Of a stretch of DNA of 64,000 nucleotides, positions 16,701 to 23,076 are shown piece after piece. Position 1 is the first letter of the stretch; each line of letters starts with the position of its first letter. Source of the stretch: JALHNI01 sp965229305 (GTDB lineage: Bacteria; Acidobacteriota; Terriglobia; Bryobacterales; Bryobacteraceae); NCBI GenBank assembly GCA_965229305.1, contig CBDDIZ010000033.1, positions 223,615 through 287,614 on the forward strand, read 5' to 3'. The position numbers and the translations under genes were made by a program. Below the pieces are notes generated by a model. The model saw only the letters and a program-made list of their open reading frames with translations, had not been told where the DNA came from and made no database searches.

Positions 16701-19407
16701 GACCACCAGTTCAGCTCAGAACAGGTCGATGAGGCTCGCGCCGGGCGCGCCGCCGATCGTGGTGAAGCTCGAGAGTTCCGATCCCGGAGTGCTCGAGCTG
16801 AATCGGCTCACGGTGACCATTCCGTCCTCTGAGAATTACACGGTAACCGGACTCAAAGCGGGCACGAGTCTGCTGAAACTGTCCGGGGGGAGCAACGTGA
16901 CGGCGGAGCCCCGAGAACTGCGGGTGACGGTGGAGGAGAAGGTGACGACGCCGGTGGCGCCGACGCTGCCGAAGGAGTTGGTGGTGGGGAAGGATTTGCA
17001 GACTGCCGTGCAATTTCGCTACTACCGGCCAGCGGATCAGCCGGTGGCGCGAATCACGGTGGACGATCCTACCGTAGCCGTGGTGAGCGCGAGTGGGACG
17101 GCGCCGGGAAGCCAGCAGGCGGACGTGCCGGTGCGGCCGGCCGATGAGTATGCCTTCTGGATTCAGGGCTTACAAGAGCGCGGCGAAACCCGGGTGCGGG
17201 TGCGGTTGGGGAACGAGCCGGAGCAGGTCATACGGGTGATTCTCGCCCCCTCAGCGATCGGTATGATCAACCGGCAGACAGCGTTGGAGAAGTTCGATAT
17301 CGCGCCGGTGCCGCTAGAGGACCGGACAGGAGCGGCTTTAGCATTTCAGGGACTGCGACCGGGGGTGAAGGCGCAGGTGAGCCTGCGAGTGGAAGGAGCG
17401 CCGCTGACGCTCACCCCGGCGAGCTTGACACTGGATCACCAGACGAGCCTGGTTTCGGTGGCTTACAAGGCTTCGGCCGCGCCGTCGGAAGTGATCATTG
17501 AGGCACCGGGTTTTACGACGTCACCGCGCGTTTCCCGCGTGACGTTGGCGGGCGGACCGGCGTTGAATCTGGCGGCCCCGAGTGGGAGTCCGGTGGCGGC
17601 GTATCCGGGCATTACGGCGTTCGATGTGTCGACGTTCTCCGGGGTGACCTGGCCCCTGAAGGTGACTTCGCTGACGCCGGAGGTGCTCCTGGTGAGCGCA
17701 AGTCTGAATGAGCCCGGATCCGAATCGATTCGTCTCGCGGCGGGCGGCCGGTTTTACCTGCAGGGTCTTCGGGCGGGAGCGCTCGGCAGCATCCGGGTGG
17801 AAGGACCATCCTCGGCGACGCTCGAGACCAACGTGATGGTTTATCCGAGACGAGCGGAACGCTCGACGAACGGCAGCCTGATCGAAGGCCAGGAAGGTCT
17901 GTATCGCCTGTATCTGTCCGCGGGACCCACGGGGGGAACAGTGACACCGGTTTGGGTAGCGAAAGGCGAGCCGGCGCTCCGATTTGCCATACGGTCCGCG
18001 AATCCGGAGATTCTGACGGTGGCCGCTTCGACACTCGAAATCCGGGAAGGCCAAGCGGAGACATCGGTGACGCTCAAGGCCGGGGCCAGCGGAGTGACGG
18101 AAGTATTGACCGAAGCGCCCGAGGGGGTGGAGTTGGCGTCGGGTCGGACGCCGGTGGTGGTTCGGAAACCGGCGCTTTCCGGAAGCGGACTTTCCAATGG
18201 AGAGGTATCGGTAGGGCGGAACATCCAGGTGGCCTTGAGCCTCACGGCCGAACAGCGCAGTTCGACCGGAACAGCGCAAGTGACCAGTGGGGACCCCGCG
18301 CGACTGGTGATCTCCCGGTCGTCGCTCACGCCAGGGGCGGCGTCCGCAACGGTGAACGTCCAGGATGGCCGGGTGGAGACGATCTTTCTGCAAGCGCTCG
18401 AGGGGAGCGGCGAGGTACCGCTGCGGGTGAGCTTACCGGGTTATGCGGAGACGGTGATCACGGTGATCCTACGGCCGTCCTGGCTGCGCCTTTCGCGCTC
18501 CGGTGTCACGCTGACGCCCGGCGAACGGGCGACGCTGACGGTGGAGGCCGCCTACGAAGCGGCTGGGGGCGATGTCGCCGGCAATTTGCGGCCCGGATTG
18601 GGCACGGTGAGCTTCGGACTGCGAGCGGATCGGGACGGAGTGGTGACGGGCTTACCGGCGAGCGGGCAGTTGGGGGCAGACGGGCGGGCGACATTCACCA
18701 TCACGGGAGCGGCGAATGGCGAAGTGATTCTGGGAGTGGATGGTACGCCGCTGTTCGACGCCACGTCGCCCAGCCGGTTCAGCCGCGTGGTGGTGGCGGC
18801 GACGAGTCCGGGGCGCATAAACGTTGACTGTGGCGGCGTGCTGGGACATGACACGCAACGGGAGTGCTTTTTCTCCGGAGTTTCGGGACTCACCGTCCGA
18901 TCCGAGGATCCCACGAAAGTCCTGGTGAGCACCGATACGGGGCAACCGGGGCGAGCGGAGGTCACGCCAGGGCGCAACTCGTTTGTGTTGCAGGGGCTGG
19001 CCGCGGTGGGAACCACGGAACTGATCCTCAACGCTCCGGGCTACGCCGAGACGCGGTTTGCCGTGGTGCATCGGCCGACCTATGTAGCGCTCGAAGGTTT
19101 CTCGTCCGCCCCATCCAGCTTCACAATTGCGCGGGGTAGCCGGACTTCGCGGACGCTGGCGTTGCAACTCACGCCTCCCTACGGAACGCTTACACCGCGC
19201 GCAGGGTTGCAGTTGCCTGTGACGTTGACAGTTGAGCCGGCGGGCATCGTCAAGATCGACCCGGCATCGCTCGCCTTCGGCCCAGCCAGAGATTCGCAGA
19301 CGTTCACGATCGAAGGGCTGGCCGTGGGGGCAGCAACAGTGCGCATGGCGGCGCCGGGCCATCCGGGCTCGCCCTTGACCACATTTACGGTCCGGGTGAC
19401 CCAGTGA
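13702..19407 (+). CDS. Giant secreted SBBP/Ig-like repeat protein
   Basis: About 1901 residues. A signal peptide (LFFLRCTSYFFFLLTLQAAEP) is followed by a domain starting LSFEKNQGQAPASVQYLAR and including RRIVCRDLYPGVDAVFYE, known at the N-terminus of SBBP proteins. Residues about 230-690 hold propeller-like repeats (YWGGSGDETARGIAMNWAG, STYFGGAGDDRVNGVQ). From about 690 to the end lie at least ten Ig-like repeats of roughly 90-110 residues, each with a version of 'SSDPTRLRV ... GLQ/GLA-GE ... VRVRLxPS'. The ATG at 13702 is preferred over 13672 because it sits next to the signal peptide. Probably a surface adhesin or matrix protein; substrate unknown. No membrane anchor is visible at the C-terminus. 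Confidence 0.85.
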   Translation: MRAPAVLGVCGLFFLRCTSYFFFLLTLQAAEPPMFLSFEKNQGQAPASVQYLARIPGGQVFFTAGDVIFTAPGREAVSLRFPGAAGQMTWQPMEREQETVSYFVGSDASRWVRNAPVYRRIVCRDLYPGVDAVFYEKNRQLEYDLVVAPGADVARVRLAWSEAKQASETIVAGLLQQHRPEVYQTTAAGERKAIEGRFVPTERAGEFRLALGRFDATRPLVIDPVLEMFTYVGGESDDEVIAVGPGYVVGNTSSILFPTAPVERRRSRDVFVRGTGAVSTVANARVLVGTLIFGGVDDDEVGGAALLDLRAASIQVVGTTRRTAPEEGYHGGASDGFVATVTFTDRGVVLSEYVFVGGSGEDRLKAVAVSDFREYAAVGVTDSPDLPTTGAQQTSLAGGRDAFYVISDNRQPKYGYLGGSGGESANTVTWLGVSQVLLGGETSSGDLPARAENTADPGSGSNGFFALVTRSVEANGNGATTFTTWYFGGQGEDRIEALVCTAPTATQSLPAPIRLTAPPCAFTGTTTSPDLALVNPTRATYAGGRDVFIGTLDWQTRRVLSLTYWGGSGDETARGIAMNWAGDLWVVGSTRSEDFPTTDAFQGRPGGGEDGFLVLLERNGSVRQSTYFGGAGDDRVNGVQVGRTNLAQIVGGTSSTNLPETKGGQVRGAGQEGFIAELGTAYLIGPDEVILPRDGAITLSLRSATAPSVLVTYRSSDPTRLRVGAGAEQVTAMVDSNVQLEALAGEGEAELIATATGFPEKRIRVRLYPSVLQVGGAVARVSRWAGTVTNWFPLLRAVDPATGRVVGPSAVLRSGLANQPVRWSSSDASVISVTDLPPTGVTAQVRREGSTTIAYEVASLRSEPWEMTVVAPELFPLEAIVGENLVTTFTPAFQLQGNVAFPNRGTITYRSEDTTRLRVSSDGEWGREAVTLPLANQIPLYLHGLASSGTVQLIVTSTEFTGERLLQVRLEPAMVRFSLYSPEGEGKLKVEQTANLSFAMTTSSAQNRSMRLAPGAPPIVVKLESSDPGVLELNRLTVTIPSSENYTVTGLKAGTSLLKLSGGSNVTAEPRELRVTVEEKVTTPVAPTLPKELVVGKDLQTAVQFRYYRPADQPVARITVDDPTVAVVSASGTAPGSQQADVPVRPADEYAFWIQGLQERGETRVRVRLGNEPEQVIRVILAPSAIGMINRQTALEKFDIAPVPLEDRTGAALAFQGLRPGVKAQVSLRVEGAPLTLTPASLTLDHQTSLVSVAYKASAAPSEVIIEAPGFTTSPRVSRVTLAGGPALNLAAPSGSPVAAYPGITAFDVSTFSGVTWPLKVTSLTPEVLLVSASLNEPGSESIRLAAGGRFYLQGLRAGALGSIRVEGPSSATLETNVMVYPRRAERSTNGSLIEGQEGLYRLYLSAGPTGGTVTPVWVAKGEPALRFAIRSANPEILTVAASTLEIREGQAETSVTLKAGASGVTEVLTEAPEGVELASGRTPVVVRKPALSGSGLSNGEVSVGRNIQVALSLTAEQRSSTGTAQVTSGDPARLVISRSSLTPGAASATVNVQDGRVETIFLQALEGSGEVPLRVSLPGYAETVITVILRPSWLRLSRSGVTLTPGERATLTVEAAYEAAGGDVAGNLRPGLGTVSFGLRADRDGVVTGLPASGQLGADGRATFTITGAANGEVILGVDGTPLFDATSPSRFSRVVVAATSPGRINVDCGGVLGHDTQRECFFSGVSGLTVRSEDPTKVLVSTDTGQPGRAEVTPGRNSFVLQGLAAVGTTELILNAPGYAETRFAVVHRPTYVALEGFSSAPSSFTIARGSRTSRTLALQLTPPYGTLTPRAGLQLPVTLTVEPAGIVKIDPASLAFGPARDSQTFTIEGLAVGAATVRMAAPGHPGSPLTTFTVRVTQ

Positions 19408-19435
19408 CGGCGGCTACGCCTGGGTGAAGCCGTAA

Positions 19436-19690
19436 GGGGTGGCCGTGGGGTCGGCGGAGCGGTGGGCGGGCCGTTCGAGTGAGCGACGCGAAAGAACTGG
19501 TAGTGTCCTGGAGGTGGGCAGGACTCACTGGAGGAAGGAGATGTTGGATTGGGGGGCGTTTTTGCGGGCGCCGATCGAGGCGGAGAAGGTGGCGGCGGCT
19601 TGGGAACGGGTGCGGTCGGGGTCGGTGTGGAATCGGCCGGGGTGGATGTTGTTTGTGGTTAAGGAGGTGACGGGGCGGGCCGTGGGCTGA
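19436..19690 (+). pseudogene. RAYT transposase remnant (copy B)
   Basis: The sequence starts with a piece equal to the RAYT segment VGSAERWA, then lacks about 70 bases present in copy A. It resumes with the tail LDWGAFLRAPIEAEKVAAAW in one frame to the stop at 19688-19690. The tail now has its own ATG at 19541 preceded by GGAGGAAGGAG, so a 49-residue peptide could be made, but the nuclease domain is gone. The similarity with copy A continues past the stop to 19848. Confidence 0.7.
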
Positions 19691-19848
19691 GTTTGGGGTC
19701 TTAGGCTCTGGAGGCGTGGCCAGGTGGATGCGGTGATGGCGAGCTAGGGTTGCGGTCGGTGGACATTTGGCGGCAGGTGGGCCGTGGGGGCGGTCGGTGC
19801 CCTCGTTTGCGTCGGCGGTCCCCGCATTGGCGCTTCTTTCCTGGTGCT
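19544..19848 (+). repeat. RAYT tail and downstream conserved block, copy B
   Basis: Nearly identical to 6813-7126 in the coding tail and in the roughly 160 bases after it. It ends in CTGGTGCT, which is the left target duplication of the IS256 element. If that element is removed, the block continues directly into repeat array 3, exactly as copy A continues into array 1. Confidence 0.8.
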
Positions 19849-19890
19849 GAGCCTGTAAAACAGAGTGTGTAAACGCCGTTCTTCGAGAAA

Positions 19891-21138
19891 ATGAAGGAGA
19901 ACGAGATGAAGCTGAATATCGAGAAGTTCGACGAGTTGTATGACGAAGCGGTGAAAGAGCACCGAGGAGGGGTGGACGAAACGACGCTGACGGGACTGCT
20001 GCAACAGATGCTGAAGCGGGGGATGGAGCGGGCGTTGCAAGGGGAACTGACGCACCATCTGGGCTACGAGAAGTACGCGGCGGCGGGACGCGGGAGCGGG
20101 AACTCGCGGAATGGGACGAGCGCCAAGACGCTGAAGGGCGAGTTGGGAGAGGTGGTCGTCGAGGTACCGCGCGACCGCAACGGCGAGTTCGAGCCGCAGT
20201 TGATCGGGAAGCACCAGACGCGCCTGGCCGGCTTGGATGCCAAGATCGTGGCGCTCTATGCGCGGGGCTTGACCACGCGAGATATTCAAGCCCATTTGCA
20301 GGAGATCTACGGCGTCGAAGTCAGTGCGGCGTTGGTGTCCGAAGTGACTGACGCAGTGATGGAAGACGTCAAGACGTGGCAGAACCGGCCGCTCGAATCG
20401 CTCTATGCCATCGTGTATCTCGATGCGTTGGTGGTGAAAGTGCGGCACAACGGGCGCGTGGATAATCGGGCGTTTTTCCTGGCGATTGGCGTCGATTGGA
20501 GTGGCCAGAAAGACGTGCTGGGCATCTGGGTCACGGCGAACGAAGGAGCGAAGTTCTGGTTAGCGGTGCTGACGGAGCTGAAGAATCGCGGCGTGAAAGA
20601 CGTGCTGATCTTCTGCGTGGATGGCCTGCGCGGATTTCCGGAGGCGATTGAAAACGTGTTTCCGCAGGCGGAGGTGCAGCATTGCATTGTGCACGCGGTG
20701 CGCGCGAGTTTGAACTATGTGAATTGGAAGGAGCGCAAAGCAGTAGCCGCCGCACTGCGACCGATCTATCGGGCTGCCACTGCCGAGCAAGGCCAGCAGG
20801 CGCTCGAGGCGTTCGCGACCGAGTGGGGGAGTAAGTATCAGCCGATCGTCAACTTATGGCGAACGAATTGGGAGCGGCTGTCGCCGTTCTTCGCTTACCC
20901 CGACGAGATCCGGAAGATCATCTACACGACCAATGCCATTGAATCGCTCAATAGCACCCTGCGCAAGACGCTCAAGACGCGGGGATCATTTCCGAGCGAT
21001 GAAGCGGCGTTGAAGTTGATCTATCTGACCTTGCAGAATCTGATCGCGCGTTGGGAGTCGGTGCAAGGCTGGAAGGCGGCCATGAATCGCTTCCAGATTC
21101 TGCACGGCGAACGGATCGCCGCCGCGCTGGGCACGTGA
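19891..21138 (+). CDS. IS256-family transposase (mutator type)
   Basis: The 415-residue, full-length transposase shows the DDE residues typical of the family in IVYLDALVV, IFCVDGLRGFPEAI and TTNAIESLNSTLRKTLK. It also has the HCIVHAVRASL segment of the insertion domain. AAGGAG lies 5 bases before the second ATG region, so translation could start at MKENEM (19891) or at the internal ATG at 19906. No frameshift or stop is present, so it may be active. Confidence 0.96.
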   Translation: MKENEMKLNIEKFDELYDEAVKEHRGGVDETTLTGLLQQMLKRGMERALQGELTHHLGYEKYAAAGRGSGNSRNGTSAKTLKGELGEVVVEVPRDRNGEFEPQLIGKHQTRLAGLDAKIVALYARGLTTRDIQAHLQEIYGVEVSAALVSEVTDAVMEDVKTWQNRPLESLYAIVYLDALVVKVRHNGRVDNRAFFLAIGVDWSGQKDVLGIWVTANEGAKFWLAVLTELKNRGVKDVLIFCVDGLRGFPEAIENVFPQAEVQHCIVHAVRASLNYVNWKERKAVAAALRPIYRAATAEQGQQALEAFATEWGSKYQPIVNLWRTNWERLSPFFAYPDEIRKIIYTTNAIESLNSTLRKTLKTRGSFPSDEAALKLIYLTLQNLIARWESVQGWKAAMNRFQILHGERIAAALGT

Positions 21139-21144
21139 TCGTGG

Positions 21145-21277
21145 GGCCTTCGAACTGCAGAGCGTCAGTCAGGCAGGCGGGGACCGCCGTCAAGGCAACC
21201 CGCTCCGCGGGCTCGCTGCGCTCGGCCTGGACCGCGCCCCCCGCCTGCCTACGGATTCCATGAAGAGTTCGAAGGCC
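21145..21277. repeat. Large imperfect hairpin inside the IS256 element
   Basis: Two nested perfect 12-bp inverted repeats enclose the stretch between the transposase stop and the right inverted repeat: GGCCTTCGAACT (21145-21156) with AGTTCGAAGGCC (21266-21277), and AGGCAGGCGGGG (21171-21182) with CCCCGCCTGCCT (21239-21250). The transcript past the transposase would fold into a long stem. A role in ending transcription or in shielding the element is possible but not shown. Confidence 0.7.
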
Positions 21278-21371
21278 GGGCTCGAAGCCGGTTTGCACCC
21301 TGGTTTCGATCGGCCTGCGCCGATCGTCTGGCGAACGGCGGTTTACACATTTTCATTGACAGGACCCTGGT

Positions 21372-21472
21372 GCTGGACATGGCCGACTACCGCCTACTAC
21401 CGGACATGCCTACTCATCTGGTGCCGGACATGGCCTACTCAGTCCTTCCGGGTGCCGGACATGGCCTACTCC
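21372..21472 (-). repeat. GTAG-type short repeat array 3 (about 4 units, degenerate)
   Basis: Two good copies of CCGGACATGGCCTAC and two degenerate ones are spaced by 9-16 bases, in the same orientation as arrays 1 and 2. The last base before the variable spacer is T rather than G (CCTACTC). It begins inside the IS256 right target duplication and lies 118 bases past the end of the immunity gene of the third Rhs pair. It is more decayed than the other two arrays. Confidence 0.75.
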
Positions 21473-21589
21473 TCTGCTCATGGCTCCTCCTTCTCGAGAT
21501 ATTGAGCCTCCACCATTCCCGGCGCGGTTCAAAGCTCAAAGTCCAGCGTCGGACACGGTAGCGGCAGTTGTGTGGTTAGTCGTTGGGAT

Positions 21590-21916
21590 TCACGAAATTG
21601 CTCGTTTCAGGAAGAGAGCCGTTCCATCAGCCTCGATCGTAGCCAGTAGTCTCGTGTACGGCATCCACTTCTCGTCGTCAAGACCATCGAAAACCAAAAG
21701 AAACTGGTCAGATGGCCAGGATGACTCGAAAACCTCATCGTCCAGAACGTCGAAGTTCCGTTGCAAATAGACGACTCCTTCGGGAACTTCCGTCCGGAAG
21801 TAGTCGCCACCACGGTACGAGCTTGAATGCGGTCGAAAAGCAATGCTAAGTAGTTTGCTCACCTGTTCAGCGGCGAGTTCGAGACTCGGGTATCGCAAGC
21901 CGTACTTCAACATCAC
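21590..21916 (-). CDS. Probable cytoplasmic immunity protein of the nucleotidyltransferase-like Rhs toxin
   Basis: A 108-residue acidic protein without signal peptide, starting MMLKYGLRYPSLELAAEQ and including SSYRGGDYFRTEVPEGV and LVFDGLDDEKW. The start overlaps the toxin stop codon (GTG at 21916, or ATG at 21913). Small acidic proteins of this shape with an (S/F)RGGDYYR-like motif are often found behind Rhs/CDI-type toxins. It lacks an export signal, unlike the other two immunity candidates, so the matching toxin should work in the cytoplasm. No biochemical role is known to me. Confidence 0.65.
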   Translation of the reverse strand: MMLKYGLRYPSLELAAEQVSKLLSIAFRPHSSSYRGGDYFRTEVPEGVVYLQRNFDVLDDEVFESSWPSDQFLLVFDGLDDEKWMPYTRLLATIEADGTALFLKRAIS

Positions 21917-22470
21917 TGCAACCCCTGATACGGAGCGCCCCTCTGACGTAGCGCCTCTTCAGATTCGTAAATCATGAAGTTCACAGGTCTGCCAGCTTGC
22001 TGAGATAGCCGTTGAACCAGCTTTTCTAACCGAGGGCTTTCAATGCCTCGGCTCCTAACAGTCCGGTACGACTCCCCTTGCCTCGTAGTACCGACGACAG
22101 CAATGTCGAAATCACTTGTCCTCCCGAGATCGAATGCAGCACCAGTGGAGAAGCTCTTCCCCGTAGTCGTACTGCCTCCAAGGAACGCCTGAACTCCGTC
22201 TCCTGCTACCTCCCGCAGTCCGCTTGAGACAGCCTTGCCAAACGGCTGGAACTGCCCGGAACTCGTAAATCCGTATGGCAATTTAGAACCCGTGGCCATC
22301 TCGGCCGCTGCGGCAGTTACTTCTTGGCCCGTGGGTGAATTGAAGAATTGTGTAACCCAAACGTAGGCTTGCTGACCATAGCGTGATGCCGCTTGACTGG
22401 CCTGTCCACCCCACCGTTGCACAGCCGTCGCAGCCTTGTCCGCATAGGGACTTAGACGCTGCATCAACAT
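21913..22470 (-). CDS. Displaced Rhs C-terminus with nucleotidyltransferase-like toxin domain
   Basis: The same open frame runs upstream to 22674 and encodes an Rhs core end between 22620 and 22480 (SPDPFSILQEASSREELES, then YAYSLNNPLAYVDPDG), but no standard start codon lies before the ATG at 22470. So the core is a remnant and the usable gene is the variable toxin of 185 residues. Its second half has FLGGSTTTGKSFSTG at 97-110 and RTSDFDIAVVG at 117-127, the GGS...DxD arrangement of polymerase-beta-like nucleotidyltransferases seen in several polymorphic toxins. The spacing of about 20 residues is longer than the classical GS-x(9-13)-DxD. Target unknown. The immunity gene overlaps the stop. 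Confidence 0.65.
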   Translation of the reverse strand: MLMQRLSPYADKAATAVQRWGGQASQAASRYGQQAYVWVTQFFNSPTGQEVTAAAAEMATGSKLPYGFTSSGQFQPFGKAVSSGLREVAGDGVQAFLGGSTTTGKSFSTGAAFDLGRTSDFDIAVVGTTRQGESYRTVRSRGIESPRLEKLVQRLSQQAGRPVNFMIYESEEALRQRGAPYQGLQ

Positions 22471-22550
22471 GGGATTCCTACCGTCTGGATCAACATAGGC
22501 CAGAGGATTGTTGAGCGAATATGCGTACTTGTTCCAACGCTGCGGTTCCG

Positions 22551-22775
22551 CTAGGTAGCTCTCAAGTTCCTCACGGCTACTGGCCTCTTGCAGAATACTG
22601 AACGGGTCGGGGCTCGCCCCCGCCCATCTAAAGGACCTCGCTTGAGCCGGTTCAGGACCTCGGGCACGTCGAAACTAACGAGTCCTTTCGAAATCAGATT
22701 CGGCGACTCTCCTTCCTGCAGGGTCTCTGAGGCGAGAACGATACCGGCGAGCGTGATGAGCAGAGGATAAAGCAT
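22551..22775 (-). pseudogene. Fragment of a small secreted protein fused to rhs core sequence
   Basis: The frame begins with a signal-like segment (MLYPLLITLAGIVLASETLQ) and about 30 further residues. It then runs out of frame through the rhs core remnant until the stop at 22551. The 5' part looks genuine and the 3' part is the wrong frame of Rhs sequence, so it is a junction left by recombination. Low certainty. Confidence 0.3.
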
Positions 22776-23076
22776 TGACCGCCGGCCTCGATTGTATCGC
22801 CAGGCGTGCTGGCTAAAAGGGGACGGTGTAGCTGGCGCCTGCGGACTCCCTTCCCTGGTGAGAAACACCGCTCTGCACCGAGCACGGATTTGCAGCGCGG
22901 CCTCGCGGGTGAGGCGTCGAAGGCATCGAGGCGCTCGGCGTTGTGACGGGATACGCAAGTCGGCGGTGAGAGTTGGCGAGTCACTTACTCGGCAGGAAGG
23001 AAGAGATGGGCGGTCGCGCGCTCAGTGCTCCTCTAATGCTGCGCGCAGTCCCGCCTATACTGGCGGAGGAGGATCG

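Larger units (their letters stand above)
19849..21366 (+). mobile_element. Complete IS256-family insertion sequence, 1518 bp
   Basis: The element is flanked by a perfect 8-bp direct repeat CTGGTGCT (19841-19848 and 21367-21374), the duplication size expected for IS256. The ends are imperfect inverted repeats: left GAGCCTGTAAAACAG followed by TGTGTAAACGCCGTTC, right (reverse complement) GGTCCTGTCAATGAA followed by TGTGTAAACCGCCGTTC. It carries one transposase gene. It split an ancestral RAYT-block/array junction. Confidence 0.95.
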
